A stretch of 64,000 nucleotides of DNA from an uncultured Bacteroidales bacterium (GTDB taxonomy: Bacteria > Bacteroidota > Bacteroidia > Bacteroidales > P3): the NCBI GenBank assembly GCA_937886715.1, contig CAKZZD010000016.1, positions 1 through 64,000 on the forward strand. The letters are read 5' to 3'. The notes under the pieces were generated by a model. That model was given only the letters and a program-made list of their open reading frames with translations. It made no database searches and was not told the origin of the DNA. The position numbers and the translations under genes were made by a program. This document shows positions 50,556 to 59,608 of the stretch, in pieces (the first letter of the stretch is position 1; each line of letters opens with the position of its first letter).

Positions 50556-51722
50556 ATGACTGACAGACTCACTTTCGACCTTGTGGCCACTTGCGGCAAT
50601 GCCCGCGCCAGCATTATACATACCGACCATGGCGACATCCAGACTCCTATCTTCATGCCAGTGGGCACACAAGGAAGCGTCAAGGCTGTGCATCAGCACG
50701 AGTTGCGCGACGACATTGGAGCCCAGATAATCCTTGGCAACACCTACCACCTCTACCTGCGGCCCGGCTGCGACATACTGCGCCAGGCTGGCGGCCTGCA
50801 CCGCTTCAACGCATGGGACCGCCCTATGCTGACCGACAGCGGGGGCTTCCAGGTCTTCTCGCTGGCCGCCAACCGCAAGCTAAAGGAGGAGGGCGTTACC
50901 TTCCGCAGCCACATTGACGGCAGCCGCCACCTCTTCACCCCAGAAGGTGTGATGGACATCGAGCGCGTCATCGGGGCCGACATCATGATGGCGCTGGATG
51001 AATGCTGTCCGGGCGATGCCGACTATCGCTATGCCAAGCGCTCGATGGAACTGACACACCGCTGGCTGGACCGCTGCATCACACGCTTCGATGCCACCGA
51101 GCCGCTGTATGGCCACCACCAGGCGCTGTTCCCCATTGTGCAGGGATGCCAATACACCGACCTGCGCCAACAGAGTGCGGAATACATTGCGTCAAAGGAT
51201 CCCGAAGGCTGCGCCATAGGAGGCTTGGCCGTGGGCGAACCCACCGAGGTGATGTACCGGATGATCGAGGTGGTGAACGCCATCCTGCCTGCCGACCGTC
51301 CACGATACCTGATGGGTGTGGGCACACCGCAGAACCTGCTGGAAGCCATTGAGCGGGGTGTGGACATGTTCGACTGTGTGATGCCCACACGCAACGGACG
51401 CAACGGACTGCTGTTCACTCCGGAGGGCACTATCAACATCAAGAACAAAAAGTGGGAGTCGTGCTTCCGTACCATCCGCGAAGAGCTGGCGCTAGACCAC
51501 GAAGAACTGCAGATGGCCGATTTTGTGCCCCAGATGCCGTACACGCTGGCCTATATCCACCATCTGATACGGGCCGAGGAGATATTGGGACTGCAGATAT
51601 GTTCCATCGTGAACCTGAGATTCTATCTGTGGCTTGTGGGCGAGGCCAGAAAGCACATCATAGCCGGCGACTTTGCCATGTGGAAATCCGGCATGACGGC
51701 CAAACTCGGCCGCCGGTTGTGA
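50556..51722 (+). CDS. tgt: Queuine tRNA-ribosyltransferase
   Basis: A 388-residue enzyme that exchanges guanine 34 in GUN-anticodon tRNAs for the queuosine precursor. Catalytic and binding motifs: ILGNTYHLYLRPG, LTDSGGFQVFSL (nucleophile-region Asp), GGLAVGEP, and DMFDCVMPTRNGRNG with the second Asp. The C-terminal region shows KKWESCFRTI and YIHHL but not the full CxCxxC...H zinc site of the E. coli enzyme, so the site may be lost or altered. ATG at 50556 follows a 240-base gap that holds no clear gene. Confidence 0.93.
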   Translation: MTDRLTFDLVATCGNARASIIHTDHGDIQTPIFMPVGTQGSVKAVHQHELRDDIGAQIILGNTYHLYLRPGCDILRQAGGLHRFNAWDRPMLTDSGGFQVFSLAANRKLKEEGVTFRSHIDGSRHLFTPEGVMDIERVIGADIMMALDECCPGDADYRYAKRSMELTHRWLDRCITRFDATEPLYGHHQALFPIVQGCQYTDLRQQSAEYIASKDPEGCAIGGLAVGEPTEVMYRMIEVVNAILPADRPRYLMGVGTPQNLLEAIERGVDMFDCVMPTRNGRNGLLFTPEGTINIKNKKWESCFRTIREELALDHEELQMADFVPQMPYTLAYIHHLIRAEEILGLQICSIVNLRFYLWLVGEARKHIIAGDFAMWKSGMTAKLGRRL

Positions 51723-51779
51723 TGGACCGGACTTGGAGAGGATACGGTCAGGCGCTCATCCTAATGACGTTTTTTTGTC

Positions 51780-53120
51780 CTAACCTGCCTGCGAATAGAC
51801 ATCGCGGCGGAGACGTATGGCCTGCAAAATACCACGCAGCAGGAGGTAGACCAAAAATGCTGTCCAGAGGATGTTGTTCCACAGATGCTCATCAAGAAGA
51901 TTGCGGCTCTGTGCCCAATACTTGAAGCCGAAATAGAGCAGGAAAAATACAGCGGTGGCCACAAACATGGCATTGCGCATAGTGCGGGAAGCGGTGGCCC
52001 CGACAAAAATGCCGTCGAAAAGGAAAGCGGCAAAACCACACACAGGTATCACCAGCACCCAAAACAGATAGTCGCCGGTGGCGGCAATCAACTGCGGGTC
52101 GGAGCTAAAGAGATGCAGGAACTGTTCGTCGAAGATCGCATACAGGATGGTGAATAGCACCGTCAAAATGCCGCCCCAAACCATAAGCCAACGTACCGAC
52201 AAGCGCAGATTGTGGGGCTGACGGGCTCCGATATACCGGCCCACCAGCGATTCGCCCGCATAGGCAAAGCCGTCCATGATATAGCTGAAGAGCGTAAAGA
52301 ACTGGAGCAGCAGCGCGTCGACGGCAAGCACCTGGTCGCTGATGCGGCCGCTGGCGGCAGTGATGAAGGTGAACACAGCCGAGAGACATACCGTGCGGAG
52401 GAAGATGTCGCCATTGACCTTAAAGAAGCGCTTCATGTCGTTCCAACGCAGCGCCTCACGGATAAAACCACGATGGTAGCCGGTGCGACCGCCAATTCGA
52501 TGCAACTCGCGACGAAGGAAGACGATGCCTAGCGCCAAGCCGGAGTATTGCGCGATGACCGTGCCGAAAGCCACTCCGGCAATGTCCCAATGGAGCACCA
52601 GCACGAAGAGCAACGAACAAACGATGTTGACGATGTTGAGGGCGATGGCGATCCACATCGGGACTCTGGAATTCTGCATGCCGATGAACCACCCCTTGAT
52701 CGCATATAGGCTCAACGTGGCGGGTGCAGCCCAGATGCGGATGAAGAAATAGGTCAAGGCCAACGACATAACAGTGGCGCTGCCTTCGAAAATCACCTCA
52801 GCAAGGCGGGAGATGGGCCATTGCAACAGCAACAGCAATCCTGCTATGGCGATGCCTATGGCCAGCGCCCTCACAAGGATGCGGAGCGACTCGTCCATGC
52901 GGTCGGCACCGTAAGCCTGGGCGGTGAATCCGCTCGTGCCCATCCGGAGAAAACCGAAATTCCAATAGATGAGGTTGAATATCGAGGTGCCGATAGTGAT
53001 GGCCCCGATGTGGGAACTGGAGAGGTGCCCGACAATGGCCATATCGACCATGCCCAGCAGAGGCACGGTGATATTGGTGATGATGTTGGGTAGAGCCAGT
53101 CCAAGAATCCGCTTGTTCAT
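51780..53120 (-). CDS. MATE family efflux transporter
   Basis: A 446-residue, 12-helix multidrug and toxin extrusion protein, pumping cationic compounds out using Na+ or H+. Typical starts: LALPNIITNITVPLLGMVDM and IAIVGHLSS-like AIVGHLSSSHIGAITIGTSI. The second half repeats the fold (FLRTVCLSAVFTFITAASGR, FAYAGESLVGRYIGARQPHN). It resembles the DinF/NorM branch. ATG at 53120; 18 bases from Omp28's end, same strand, so probably co-transcribed. Confidence 0.92.
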   Translation of the reverse strand: MNKRILGLALPNIITNITVPLLGMVDMAIVGHLSSSHIGAITIGTSIFNLIYWNFGFLRMGTSGFTAQAYGADRMDESLRILVRALAIGIAIAGLLLLLQWPISRLAEVIFEGSATVMSLALTYFFIRIWAAPATLSLYAIKGWFIGMQNSRVPMWIAIALNIVNIVCSLLFVLVLHWDIAGVAFGTVIAQYSGLALGIVFLRRELHRIGGRTGYHRGFIREALRWNDMKRFFKVNGDIFLRTVCLSAVFTFITAASGRISDQVLAVDALLLQFFTLFSYIMDGFAYAGESLVGRYIGARQPHNLRLSVRWLMVWGGILTVLFTILYAIFDEQFLHLFSSDPQLIAATGDYLFWVLVIPVCGFAAFLFDGIFVGATASRTMRNAMFVATAVFFLLYFGFKYWAQSRNLLDEHLWNNILWTAFLVYLLLRGILQAIRLRRDVYSQAG

Positions 53121-53138
53121 CGGGCCAGAAAGCGGTTA

Positions 53139-53972
53139 TCAGTCGATTTCAGCAGAAGTGCAGTTGATGACGCGACGGGAAGCCTTGTCGCTGACGAAGA
53201 TCACCACATGGCTGTTGGCCAGGTTCACATCTTCGGGAGCCCCGAAAGAGAAATGTCCCACATGAACACTGCCGGAGGCGGCGGGCGACGGAAGGTCTCG
53301 GCCCCAGAAACTGGTGACCACCTTACGCAACATGTGGTTATGGGCATACTGCTCATCAAGCGAGCCGTCGGGCAACAGCTGGCGGTAGACAAGGCTGTCC
53401 TCGACCAGAGCGGCGGTGATCGTCATTGGCGAACTGTAGTCGCGCTGGAGCTGAAGACTGACGCTGACATGCACCTCATTGCCGGAAGCGCTGGCATCGG
53501 CTTGGAGCGCCAAGGCTGGCGTGGCTTGCAGTGCGGTGCCGATGTCGCCAATGATATTGTTCATCGGGCCGGAGTACATGGTCGCGGTGTTGCGGTTGAG
53601 CAAGGCCGCAGGAATGGTGTTGATTTCATAATAGGAAGCCCATGCGTTGCCGCCATCGGTGCGCATGTCGGGATCGCCGGGAAACGGGACCCCCTGGCCG
53701 GTAGGATAGTTGACGGAAACCACCACAAGACGGTCGCCATATTGTTGGTGAGCCTGTTCAAGGGTGACGTCGGCTGAAGGACAGTTGGTGCAACGGGGGC
53801 CGGTGTACTTCTCCACATAGGCACACTGGACGGGTTCAAGAGAGCCCGAAGTTTCGGACCAGGTGATGACGGCGCCGTCGTATTGCACATACTCGTCGGA
53901 AGCTATCTTGTCGCAGCCTGCAAGAAGCATAGCTGCAGTCGTTAATACGATAAAAATTCTATTGATTTTCAT
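53139..53972 (-). CDS. Omp28-related lipoprotein
   Basis: A 277-residue envelope lipoprotein of the Omp28 family. Lipobox MLLAGC gives a lipidated Cys20. A thioredoxin-like region follows: VEKYTGPRCTNCPSADVTLE with a CxxC (CTNC), then RLVVVSVNYP and a cis-Pro-like INTIPAALLNR. The C-terminal half is beta-rich. The family's job is unclear; the CxxC suggests redox or metal handling at the cell surface. It starts just 4 bases after the DUF6029 stop, so the two are one operon. Confidence 0.85.
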   Translation of the reverse strand: MKINRIFIVLTTAAMLLAGCDKIASDEYVQYDGAVITWSETSGSLEPVQCAYVEKYTGPRCTNCPSADVTLEQAHQQYGDRLVVVSVNYPTGQGVPFPGDPDMRTDGGNAWASYYEINTIPAALLNRNTATMYSGPMNNIIGDIGTALQATPALALQADASASGNEVHVSVSLQLQRDYSSPMTITAALVEDSLVYRQLLPDGSLDEQYAHNHMLRKVVTSFWGRDLPSPAASGSVHVGHFSFGAPEDVNLANSHVVIFVSDKASRRVINCTSAEID

Positions 53973-53976
53973 ACCT

Positions 53977-55644
53977 TTAGAAGCTTGTTGTTAAACTGAA
54001 AGTCAAACCGTTGCTGGCAGGCACCTGACGGCAGACACCGCCAATGCACAAAAGACCTTCGCGCTGCTTGCCATAGCCGAGCTGGAAGCGAGATGCACCC
54101 AAGGTGTAGCCGACGCTGAGGTTGTAGTAGTTGCCGATGCCGTCGTTGTAAGCATACTGGTCGCTGGCCGAGACAAACCAATGCGTGCCGATGTTCCATT
54201 CCACAAGACCCATAATCCAGTCGCCGGCACGACGGTCGGTGTGGCCATGGGCAGGATCGTAGCGTGAGTCGCTGCCCATCCATTCTCCTTCGAAGCGGAG
54301 CGAATGCTTCTTGTTGATTTTCCACGACACATCGGCCACCACCACATGGTTGTGATAAAGGTCAGAGGCATGGCCCTCGACGACAGGATTGAACAGCTGG
54401 TAGGCGTAGGTGGCGGTGAGCTTCACGCTCTTGCTGAGCTTGCGAGCCACCTCGAGCGAAATGTCAGCATAGTAGAGTTCGCCGAACGAGGTCCACGAAG
54501 CGGTATAGCCGTCAGTGCCGGCACCGCCAATATAGGATGTGTCGAGGCCGGTGATGACAGAGCCGTTGAGGTGAATGTCGGTGCCATACTTGCCGCCAAG
54601 CCATGTGTCTTTCTTGATGCGATACATCAGGTCGGCCTGGACGCCGTTCTCGCCAGCCACCTGCGTGGCATAGGGATACATAGAAAGGAAAGCATAAGTG
54701 TGCTGCTTGTTGATGGCAGGTATATAGTTGATATACAGCATTTCGCCCGTCTGGCTACGGACCGTTTTGAAGCTCATGTTGTCGACATGTTTGGCCTGCA
54801 CATTGGCGCTGAAGCCCCGCTGCGAATAGGTCAGGTTGAGCATCAGGGCCTCTCCGGGGCGATAGATATAGTTGTTCATGATTGAAGGATCCTGACCTTT
54901 GCGGGCATATTCGGCCTGAAGGTTCCAGCGGCCATAGCCAAGATCCATGCGCACCGCACCGGCCCCCACATTGAGCGGCAGATTGAGCCGATACTCAGGA
55001 TTGTCGGGGAAGACTATGTTCTCGTCGGCCTCGTACTTGCTGACAAAACCGGCACCCAGCGTCATGCGAAACTTACTGTCGTTGAGGGCTTTGATCACGC
55101 TGTTGAGGGAAACCTCGCCATCGATGCCGCGCACCAGGCCGTCGCCATAGCCCCAATAGATACGCTGTTTTCCGGCCAAAGCCTTCAGCACCACGCCGTT
55201 GACCGGGCGATACTGGATGTTGAAACCAAGAAGCGCATTGTCGAGGCCGAGATAGCGGTCCTCGTAGGCGCGCAGGATCATGCCCGACCCAAACTGGTCG
55301 TAGAAATTGCCTGCCGTCACGCTGAGGCGCTCGCCGTTGTAGGCCACAAAATAGTTGGCCAACCCTTGACCCTTGTACTGCGGATCGAAGCCCAGCAAAG
55401 GATTCTGATACATCTCGAAACGCAGACCTGCACTAAATGCGCCGTTGGTATAGAGAATGTCGGCACGGGCATTCATCAACAACTTCTCCGGCACATCGTC
55501 GGCTCCGATCACCGTGTCCTCGCGGCTCATCTGGCCGTCGAGCTGGATGTTTCCAGTCACATGACCACCCATGATGCCCTGGGCACGTGCCGCGCCAAAA
55601 CAGCCCATCAGCATGGCCGCCAGCAAAATAACCTTGGTTTTCAT
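53977..55644 (-). CDS. DUF6029 family outer-membrane protein
   Basis: A 555-residue predicted outer-membrane beta-barrel with signal peptide (MKTKVILLAAMLMGCFGAAR). Strand-like repeats with Tyr/Gly/Asn run through the length (FVAYNGERLSVTAGNFYDQF, YGRWNLQAEYARKGQDPSIM, HSLRFEGEWMGSDSRYDPAH), and it ends on a strand, GLTFSLTTSF, with a C-terminal Phe. DUF6029 members often sit with Omp28, as here. ATG at 55644; promoter -7 TATTTTTGC at 55680-55672. The cargo is unknown. Confidence 0.85.
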   Translation of the reverse strand: MKTKVILLAAMLMGCFGAARAQGIMGGHVTGNIQLDGQMSREDTVIGADDVPEKLLMNARADILYTNGAFSAGLRFEMYQNPLLGFDPQYKGQGLANYFVAYNGERLSVTAGNFYDQFGSGMILRAYEDRYLGLDNALLGFNIQYRPVNGVVLKALAGKQRIYWGYGDGLVRGIDGEVSLNSVIKALNDSKFRMTLGAGFVSKYEADENIVFPDNPEYRLNLPLNVGAGAVRMDLGYGRWNLQAEYARKGQDPSIMNNYIYRPGEALMLNLTYSQRGFSANVQAKHVDNMSFKTVRSQTGEMLYINYIPAINKQHTYAFLSMYPYATQVAGENGVQADLMYRIKKDTWLGGKYGTDIHLNGSVITGLDTSYIGGAGTDGYTASWTSFGELYYADISLEVARKLSKSVKLTATYAYQLFNPVVEGHASDLYHNHVVVADVSWKINKKHSLRFEGEWMGSDSRYDPAHGHTDRRAGDWIMGLVEWNIGTHWFVSASDQYAYNDGIGNYYNLSVGYTLGASRFQLGYGKQREGLLCIGGVCRQVPASNGLTFSLTTSF

Positions 55645-55671
55645 CGTCGTATTTAATGATTGATTCGAACT

Positions 55672-55896
55672 GCAAAAATACATAAAAATATATAATGTGG
55701 ACCCTAAAAAAGATATTTTTCATTTTCGGCCACACCGGAAATCCTACGATGTCCGCTTCATTTTTATTGATTTGTCGCTGCCCCGGCAAGTTCGGCAACC
55801 AATGGCGCCACATCGCATTCCGCCTGATATCGACATAAATATCATTGAAACTGAACATGCAAGTTTTGCCAGATAGAAAAAATGTTGTACTTTTGC
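55672..55896. promoter_or_regulatory. Divergent promoters of the DUF6029-Omp28 operon and the M13 peptidase
   Basis: Leftward -7 TATTTTTGC on the minus strand (55680-55672) and rightward -7 TACTTTTGC (55888-55896). The gap 55645-56004 holds no gene. Confidence 0.65.
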
Positions 55897-56004
55897 ATAA
55901 TGCTTTTCATGGTAGGGCCACCTTCATTTCATGCTATAATGCACTACACGACAACCATTTAGCCTACATAACCATCAAACGGAAATAATACAAAATCAAC
56001 CAAT

Positions 56005-58053
56005 ATGAAAAAAACCTTATTAACAATTGCAACCATGGCACTTATCGCTACTGGATGTCAGCACAAGAAAGAGCTCACTTCGGGTATCGATCTGAACAAC
56101 CTTGACACCACCGTCCGTGCACAGGACGACTTCTACCGCTACGCCTGCGGCGGATGGATGGACAGCCATCCCCTCGACGCCGAGCACTCGCGCTACGGTT
56201 CGTTCGACTTCCTCGCTGAGGAAAACCAGAAACAGCTCAAGGGCATCATCGACTCGGTTTCGGGCATGAAGAACACCAAAGGTTCGGTAGCCGACAAGAT
56301 CGCCACCCTCTACAACATCGGTATGGACAGCGCACGCCTGCAGGAGCAGGGTGCCGCCCCGCTGCAGCCCTTCCTCGAAGAAATCAACGGTTTGAAGACC
56401 CGCGCCGACATCAAAGCCCAGATCCTGCGCATGCACAAGCGCGGCAACTATGTGCTGTTCGGCGTCTTTGGTGAAGCCGACAAAGACGATGCCACCAAGT
56501 GCATCGCTTGGGCCTACCAGAGCGGTCTCGGCCTTGGCGACCGCGACTACTACCTCACCAACGAGGGCAACAACGTGGCCATCCGCGAAGGCTACATCAA
56601 ACTGATGACCACCGAGTTTGAACTTGCCGGCTACGACAAGCTCAGCGGCATGCCCGCCGACCAGCTGGCCCGCACCGTCATGCAGGTGGAAACCCGCTTG
56701 GCCAAAGCCCAGAACACCCGTCTGGAGAACCGCGACCCCTTCTCGACCTTCAACCGCAAAACCCTTGAAGAGGCCTTCGCCGTGGCTCCCAACATCGACT
56801 GGAAGAACTACTTCGAGACCATGGGCATCCTGAACGGCCTCGAGACCTTCAACATCGCCCAGCCCAAATACTTCTACGAGGTCAGCGAGGTGCTCGCCAC
56901 CGAGAGTGTCGACAACCTGAAGGCCTACTTCGCATGGCACCAGATCAACGACGCCGCCAGCTACCTCAGCGACGACTTCGTCAACGCCAGCTTCGAATTC
57001 TACGGCAAGCTGCTCAGCGGCCGTGAGGTGAACCGTCCGCGCTGGAAACGCGTCACCTCGACCGTCGACGGCGCTATGGGCGAAGCCCTCGGCCAGCTCT
57101 ATGTGGAGCGCTACTTCCCCGCCGAAGCCAAAGCCCGCATGGAGACCCTCGTCAACAACCTGATGACCGCCCTTGGCCAGCGCATCGACATGGCCACCTG
57201 GATGAGCGACACCACCAAGACCCGTGCCCACGAGAAGCTCAGCACCATCCTGGTGAAAATCGGCTATCCCAACAAATGGCGCGACTACAGCGGCCTCGAA
57301 ATCAAGGACGACAGCTACTACGCCAACGTGGTCCGCAGCAACGAGTTCGACGTGGCCTATATGCTCAGCAAGATCAACAAACCCGTCGACCGCGACGAGT
57401 GGCAGATGACCCCGCAGACCGTGAACGCCTACTACAACCCCACCACCAACGAGATCTGCTTCCCCGCTGCCATCCTCCAGCCCCCCTTCTTTAACATGAA
57501 TGCCGACGAGGCCGCCAACTACGGTGCCATCGGTGTGGTGATCGGCCACGAGCTGACCCACGGCTTCGACGACCAGGGCCGCAACTATGACAAGAACGGC
57601 AACCTGAGCGACTGGTGGACAGCCTCTGATGCAGAGAACTTCAAGAACAACGCCCAGGTGATTGTCGACGCCTTCAGCGCCGTGAAGGTTCTCGACGACC
57701 CCGAGACCTATGCCAACGGCCAGCTCACCCTCGGCGAGAACATCGCCGACAACGGCGGCCTCCATATCAGCTATCTGGCCATGCAGAACGCCAAGAGCCA
57801 GGGCCAGCTGAACGCCGGCGACATGGACGGTTTCACTCCCGAGCAGCGCTTCTTCCTGGCCTACGCCGCCGTGTGGGCATCCAACATCCGTCCGGAAGCC
57901 ATCCTGCAGCTCACCCAGATGGACGTCCACGCCCTGGCCAAGAACCGCGTGAACGTCACCCTGCCCCACATCACCGAATTCATTGACGCTTTCGGAGTGA
58001 AGGAAGGCGACGCCATGTATCTGGCTCCCGAAAAACGCGCCCTGCTCTGGTAA
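56005..58053 (+). CDS. M13 family metallopeptidase (PepO-like lipoprotein)
   Basis: A 682-residue neprilysin-type zinc endopeptidase that cleaves small peptides. The signal with lipobox LIATGC places it in the envelope, with the periplasm or surface as likely site. Zinc motif HELTH at residues 515-519 (GHELTHGFDDQGRNYD), third ligand Glu in GENIADNGG near residue 578, substrate-binding NAYYNP and C-terminal (V/I)RP-type region. N-terminal RAQDDFYRYACGGW is typical of M13. Full length. It is followed by a strong terminator, a single-gene unit. Confidence 0.94.
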   Translation: MKKTLLTIATMALIATGCQHKKELTSGIDLNNLDTTVRAQDDFYRYACGGWMDSHPLDAEHSRYGSFDFLAEENQKQLKGIIDSVSGMKNTKGSVADKIATLYNIGMDSARLQEQGAAPLQPFLEEINGLKTRADIKAQILRMHKRGNYVLFGVFGEADKDDATKCIAWAYQSGLGLGDRDYYLTNEGNNVAIREGYIKLMTTEFELAGYDKLSGMPADQLARTVMQVETRLAKAQNTRLENRDPFSTFNRKTLEEAFAVAPNIDWKNYFETMGILNGLETFNIAQPKYFYEVSEVLATESVDNLKAYFAWHQINDAASYLSDDFVNASFEFYGKLLSGREVNRPRWKRVTSTVDGAMGEALGQLYVERYFPAEAKARMETLVNNLMTALGQRIDMATWMSDTTKTRAHEKLSTILVKIGYPNKWRDYSGLEIKDDSYYANVVRSNEFDVAYMLSKINKPVDRDEWQMTPQTVNAYYNPTTNEICFPAAILQPPFFNMNADEAANYGAIGVVIGHELTHGFDDQGRNYDKNGNLSDWWTASDAENFKNNAQVIVDAFSAVKVLDDPETYANGQLTLGENIADNGGLHISYLAMQNAKSQGQLNAGDMDGFTPEQRFFLAYAAVWASNIRPEAILQLTQMDVHALAKNRVNVTLPHITEFIDAFGVKEGDAMYLAPEKRALLW

Positions 58054-58081
58054 CAGAGTCCTAGGCGACATATACCATGGT

Positions 58082-58126
58082 GCGGCGGGGTTGCGCTTTG
58101 TGGCGCGACCCCGCCGCCTTTTTTCT
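58082..58126 (+). terminator. Terminator after the M13 peptidase
   Basis: GCGGCGGGGTTGCGC pairs with GCGCGACCCCGCCGC around TTTGTG, then TTTTTTCTTTC. A classical Rho-independent site. Confidence 0.9.
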
Positions 58127-58333
58127 TTCATGCAGCTATCCCCTCTCCTGCTCGACGGCAGGAGCCTGCCAATGCCCCCCCTGAAGCCCCAACGCATCTT
58201 CGCCGCATGATGGACATCTGTTGTACATCGGAAGGAGGGGCCTTGGAGCGGCGGGGCGGCATGCATGACCAAAAAAAACAAAAAAATTGACACGCGTGTA
58301 GTTATTCGCGCATTTTTTCCGTTATTACAAGTG

Positions 58334-58795
58334 ATGAAGGTCGAAACACCATTCGAGTCCATGCTCCGCCGCTACCGAGGCATGCTGTTTCATCTGTGCA
58401 GACGATACAGCAGGCGTGGGTTGGATGTGGACGACCTGATGCAGGAGATGGCGCTGGCGCTGTTCCAGCAGTTCGACAGGATGCCCGAAGGGCCGGCACA
58501 GGCGGCATGGATATGGAGGGTGGCCAACAACAAGGCCATCGACCTGGTGCGGGCCACCAAGCAGACCGATACACTCAGCAGCGAGACCGAAATGGCCAGC
58601 GACGACCGCACCGCGATACACGAGCTGCGTGAAAGGATAGAGCTGCTCGACGAACCTGACCGCAGCATCGTGAAGATGCAGCTGGAGGGCTACAGCTACG
58701 AGGAGATTGCCGCGAAGCTGGAGATGAGCGAAAAGAATGTGAGCGTGAGGCTGGTGCGGGTGAAAGAGAAACTGAGAAAAGAATTCAACAGATAA
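58334..58795 (+). CDS. ECF-type RNA polymerase sigma factor
   Basis: A 153-residue sigma-70 family ECF factor. Region 2 (about 8-75): MLFHLCRRYSRRGLDVDDLM, QEMALALFQQFDRM, AAWIWRVANNKAIDLVRATK. Region 4 (about 95-150): LLDEPDRSIVKMQLEGYSYE, EIAAKLEMSEKNVSVRLVRV. ATG at 58334 gives the usual length; the upstream start at 58265 adds atypical sequence. It heads a cluster with a small membrane protein 16 bases downstream that probably acts as its anti-sigma partner, and two secreted proteins that may be part of its regulon. Confidence 0.88.
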   Translation: MKVETPFESMLRRYRGMLFHLCRRYSRRGLDVDDLMQEMALALFQQFDRMPEGPAQAAWIWRVANNKAIDLVRATKQTDTLSSETEMASDDRTAIHELRERIELLDEPDRSIVKMQLEGYSYEEIAAKLEMSEKNVSVRLVRVKEKLRKEFNR

Positions 58796-58810
58796 GATAC
58801 GACGATAGTT

Positions 58811-59080
58811 ATGGACAACCAAGAATTTGACAGACTATGGCAGATGGCGGGTGCGAAGCAGACGGCAAGCCGGATGGCTGCCGAGTATCCGGCCTGGCTG
58901 GCGAAGCGCCGCAGGGCCATGGGCATGGTGGCGGCCGCGCTGGTGGTGGCCATGGTGTCGGTGCCGCTGTTAGTGCCGAGCACGACGAAGGACTACGACC
59001 ACGTGTACTGCAACCGGAGCGGTGGCACCGACGCCCAATGGGCGGCGCTGGCTGCCGACCTGCTGATGGAAAACGCATAA
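58811..59080 (+). CDS. Small membrane protein, putative anti-sigma partner
   Basis: An 89-residue protein with a cytoplasmic N-terminus (FDRLWQMAGAKQTASRMAAE), one membrane helix (AMGMVAAALVVAMVSVPLLV, about 36-56) and a short exported tail. It is next to, and co-directional with, the ECF sigma gene, the classic anti-sigma position, but it is much shorter than usual anti-sigma factors and no ZAS/RskA motif is visible. The role is an inference from topology and position. Confidence 0.65.
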   Translation: MDNQEFDRLWQMAGAKQTASRMAAEYPAWLAKRRRAMGMVAAALVVAMVSVPLLVPSTTKDYDHVYCNRSGGTDAQWAALAADLLMENA

Positions 59081-59119
59081 AAAACATGTGCATGCGTTAA
59101 ACCGTAAACAGAAAGACAG

Positions 59120-59533
59120 ATGAAAACATCAAGAATAATAGCCATACTCCTGCTGGTGATGCTGCCGCTGACGGCAATGTCGCAAAGCGGGCTGTACAAG
59201 AAACTGGCACAGCGCAAAGGCGTGAGTGTGGCCGAAGTCACGGGGTTCCGCATCAACGACAGCGTGAAGATCGACGTGGTGCTGATGACGGCCGACGACG
59301 AGGCCACGTGGCAGCGGCTGAAGAAGGAGTACGGCATCACTGGAACGGCTGGCACCACCTCGTGGCTGGGCGAGCTGGAGCATCCCGAACAACGCGCGCG
59401 TTGGGAGCAGAAACCAGTGCTGCGCATCATAGCGTCGCACTCGCGTAAGGCCATCGGCTTCTACAGGATAGAGACCGACGAACAGTTCGACGCGCTGATC
59501 GACTACCAGATGAACGCAATAAAGAAAAAATGA
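59120..59533 (+). CDS. Secreted hypothetical protein of the sigma-factor cluster
   Basis: A 137-residue protein with a signal peptide (MKTSRIIAILLLVMLPLTAM). The mature part is small, charged and mixed alpha/beta (RKGVSVAEVTGFRINDSVKI, DVVLMTADDEATWQRLKKEY). It is probably periplasmic. Family not recognised. It is in line with the sigma and membrane genes with a 39-base gap. Confidence 0.75.
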   Translation: MKTSRIIAILLLVMLPLTAMSQSGLYKKLAQRKGVSVAEVTGFRINDSVKIDVVLMTADDEATWQRLKKEYGITGTAGTTSWLGELEHPEQRARWEQKPVLRIIASHSRKAIGFYRIETDEQFDALIDYQMNAIKKK

Positions 59534-59608
59534 GGCGTGAATCTGACAACCGGTGAACGCGTGGATTCAAAAATCATTTATATATATCAGATAAAGAATC
59601 ATCAAGAC

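Noticed and set aside
51380..51600. Tgt as a pseudogene because the zinc Cys set is incomplete
   Set aside because: The catalytic Asp motifs and full length are intact, and variation of the zinc site is likely natural in this lineage.
56020..58362. 780-codon minus-strand frame
   Set aside because: Antisense shadow of the M13 peptidase.
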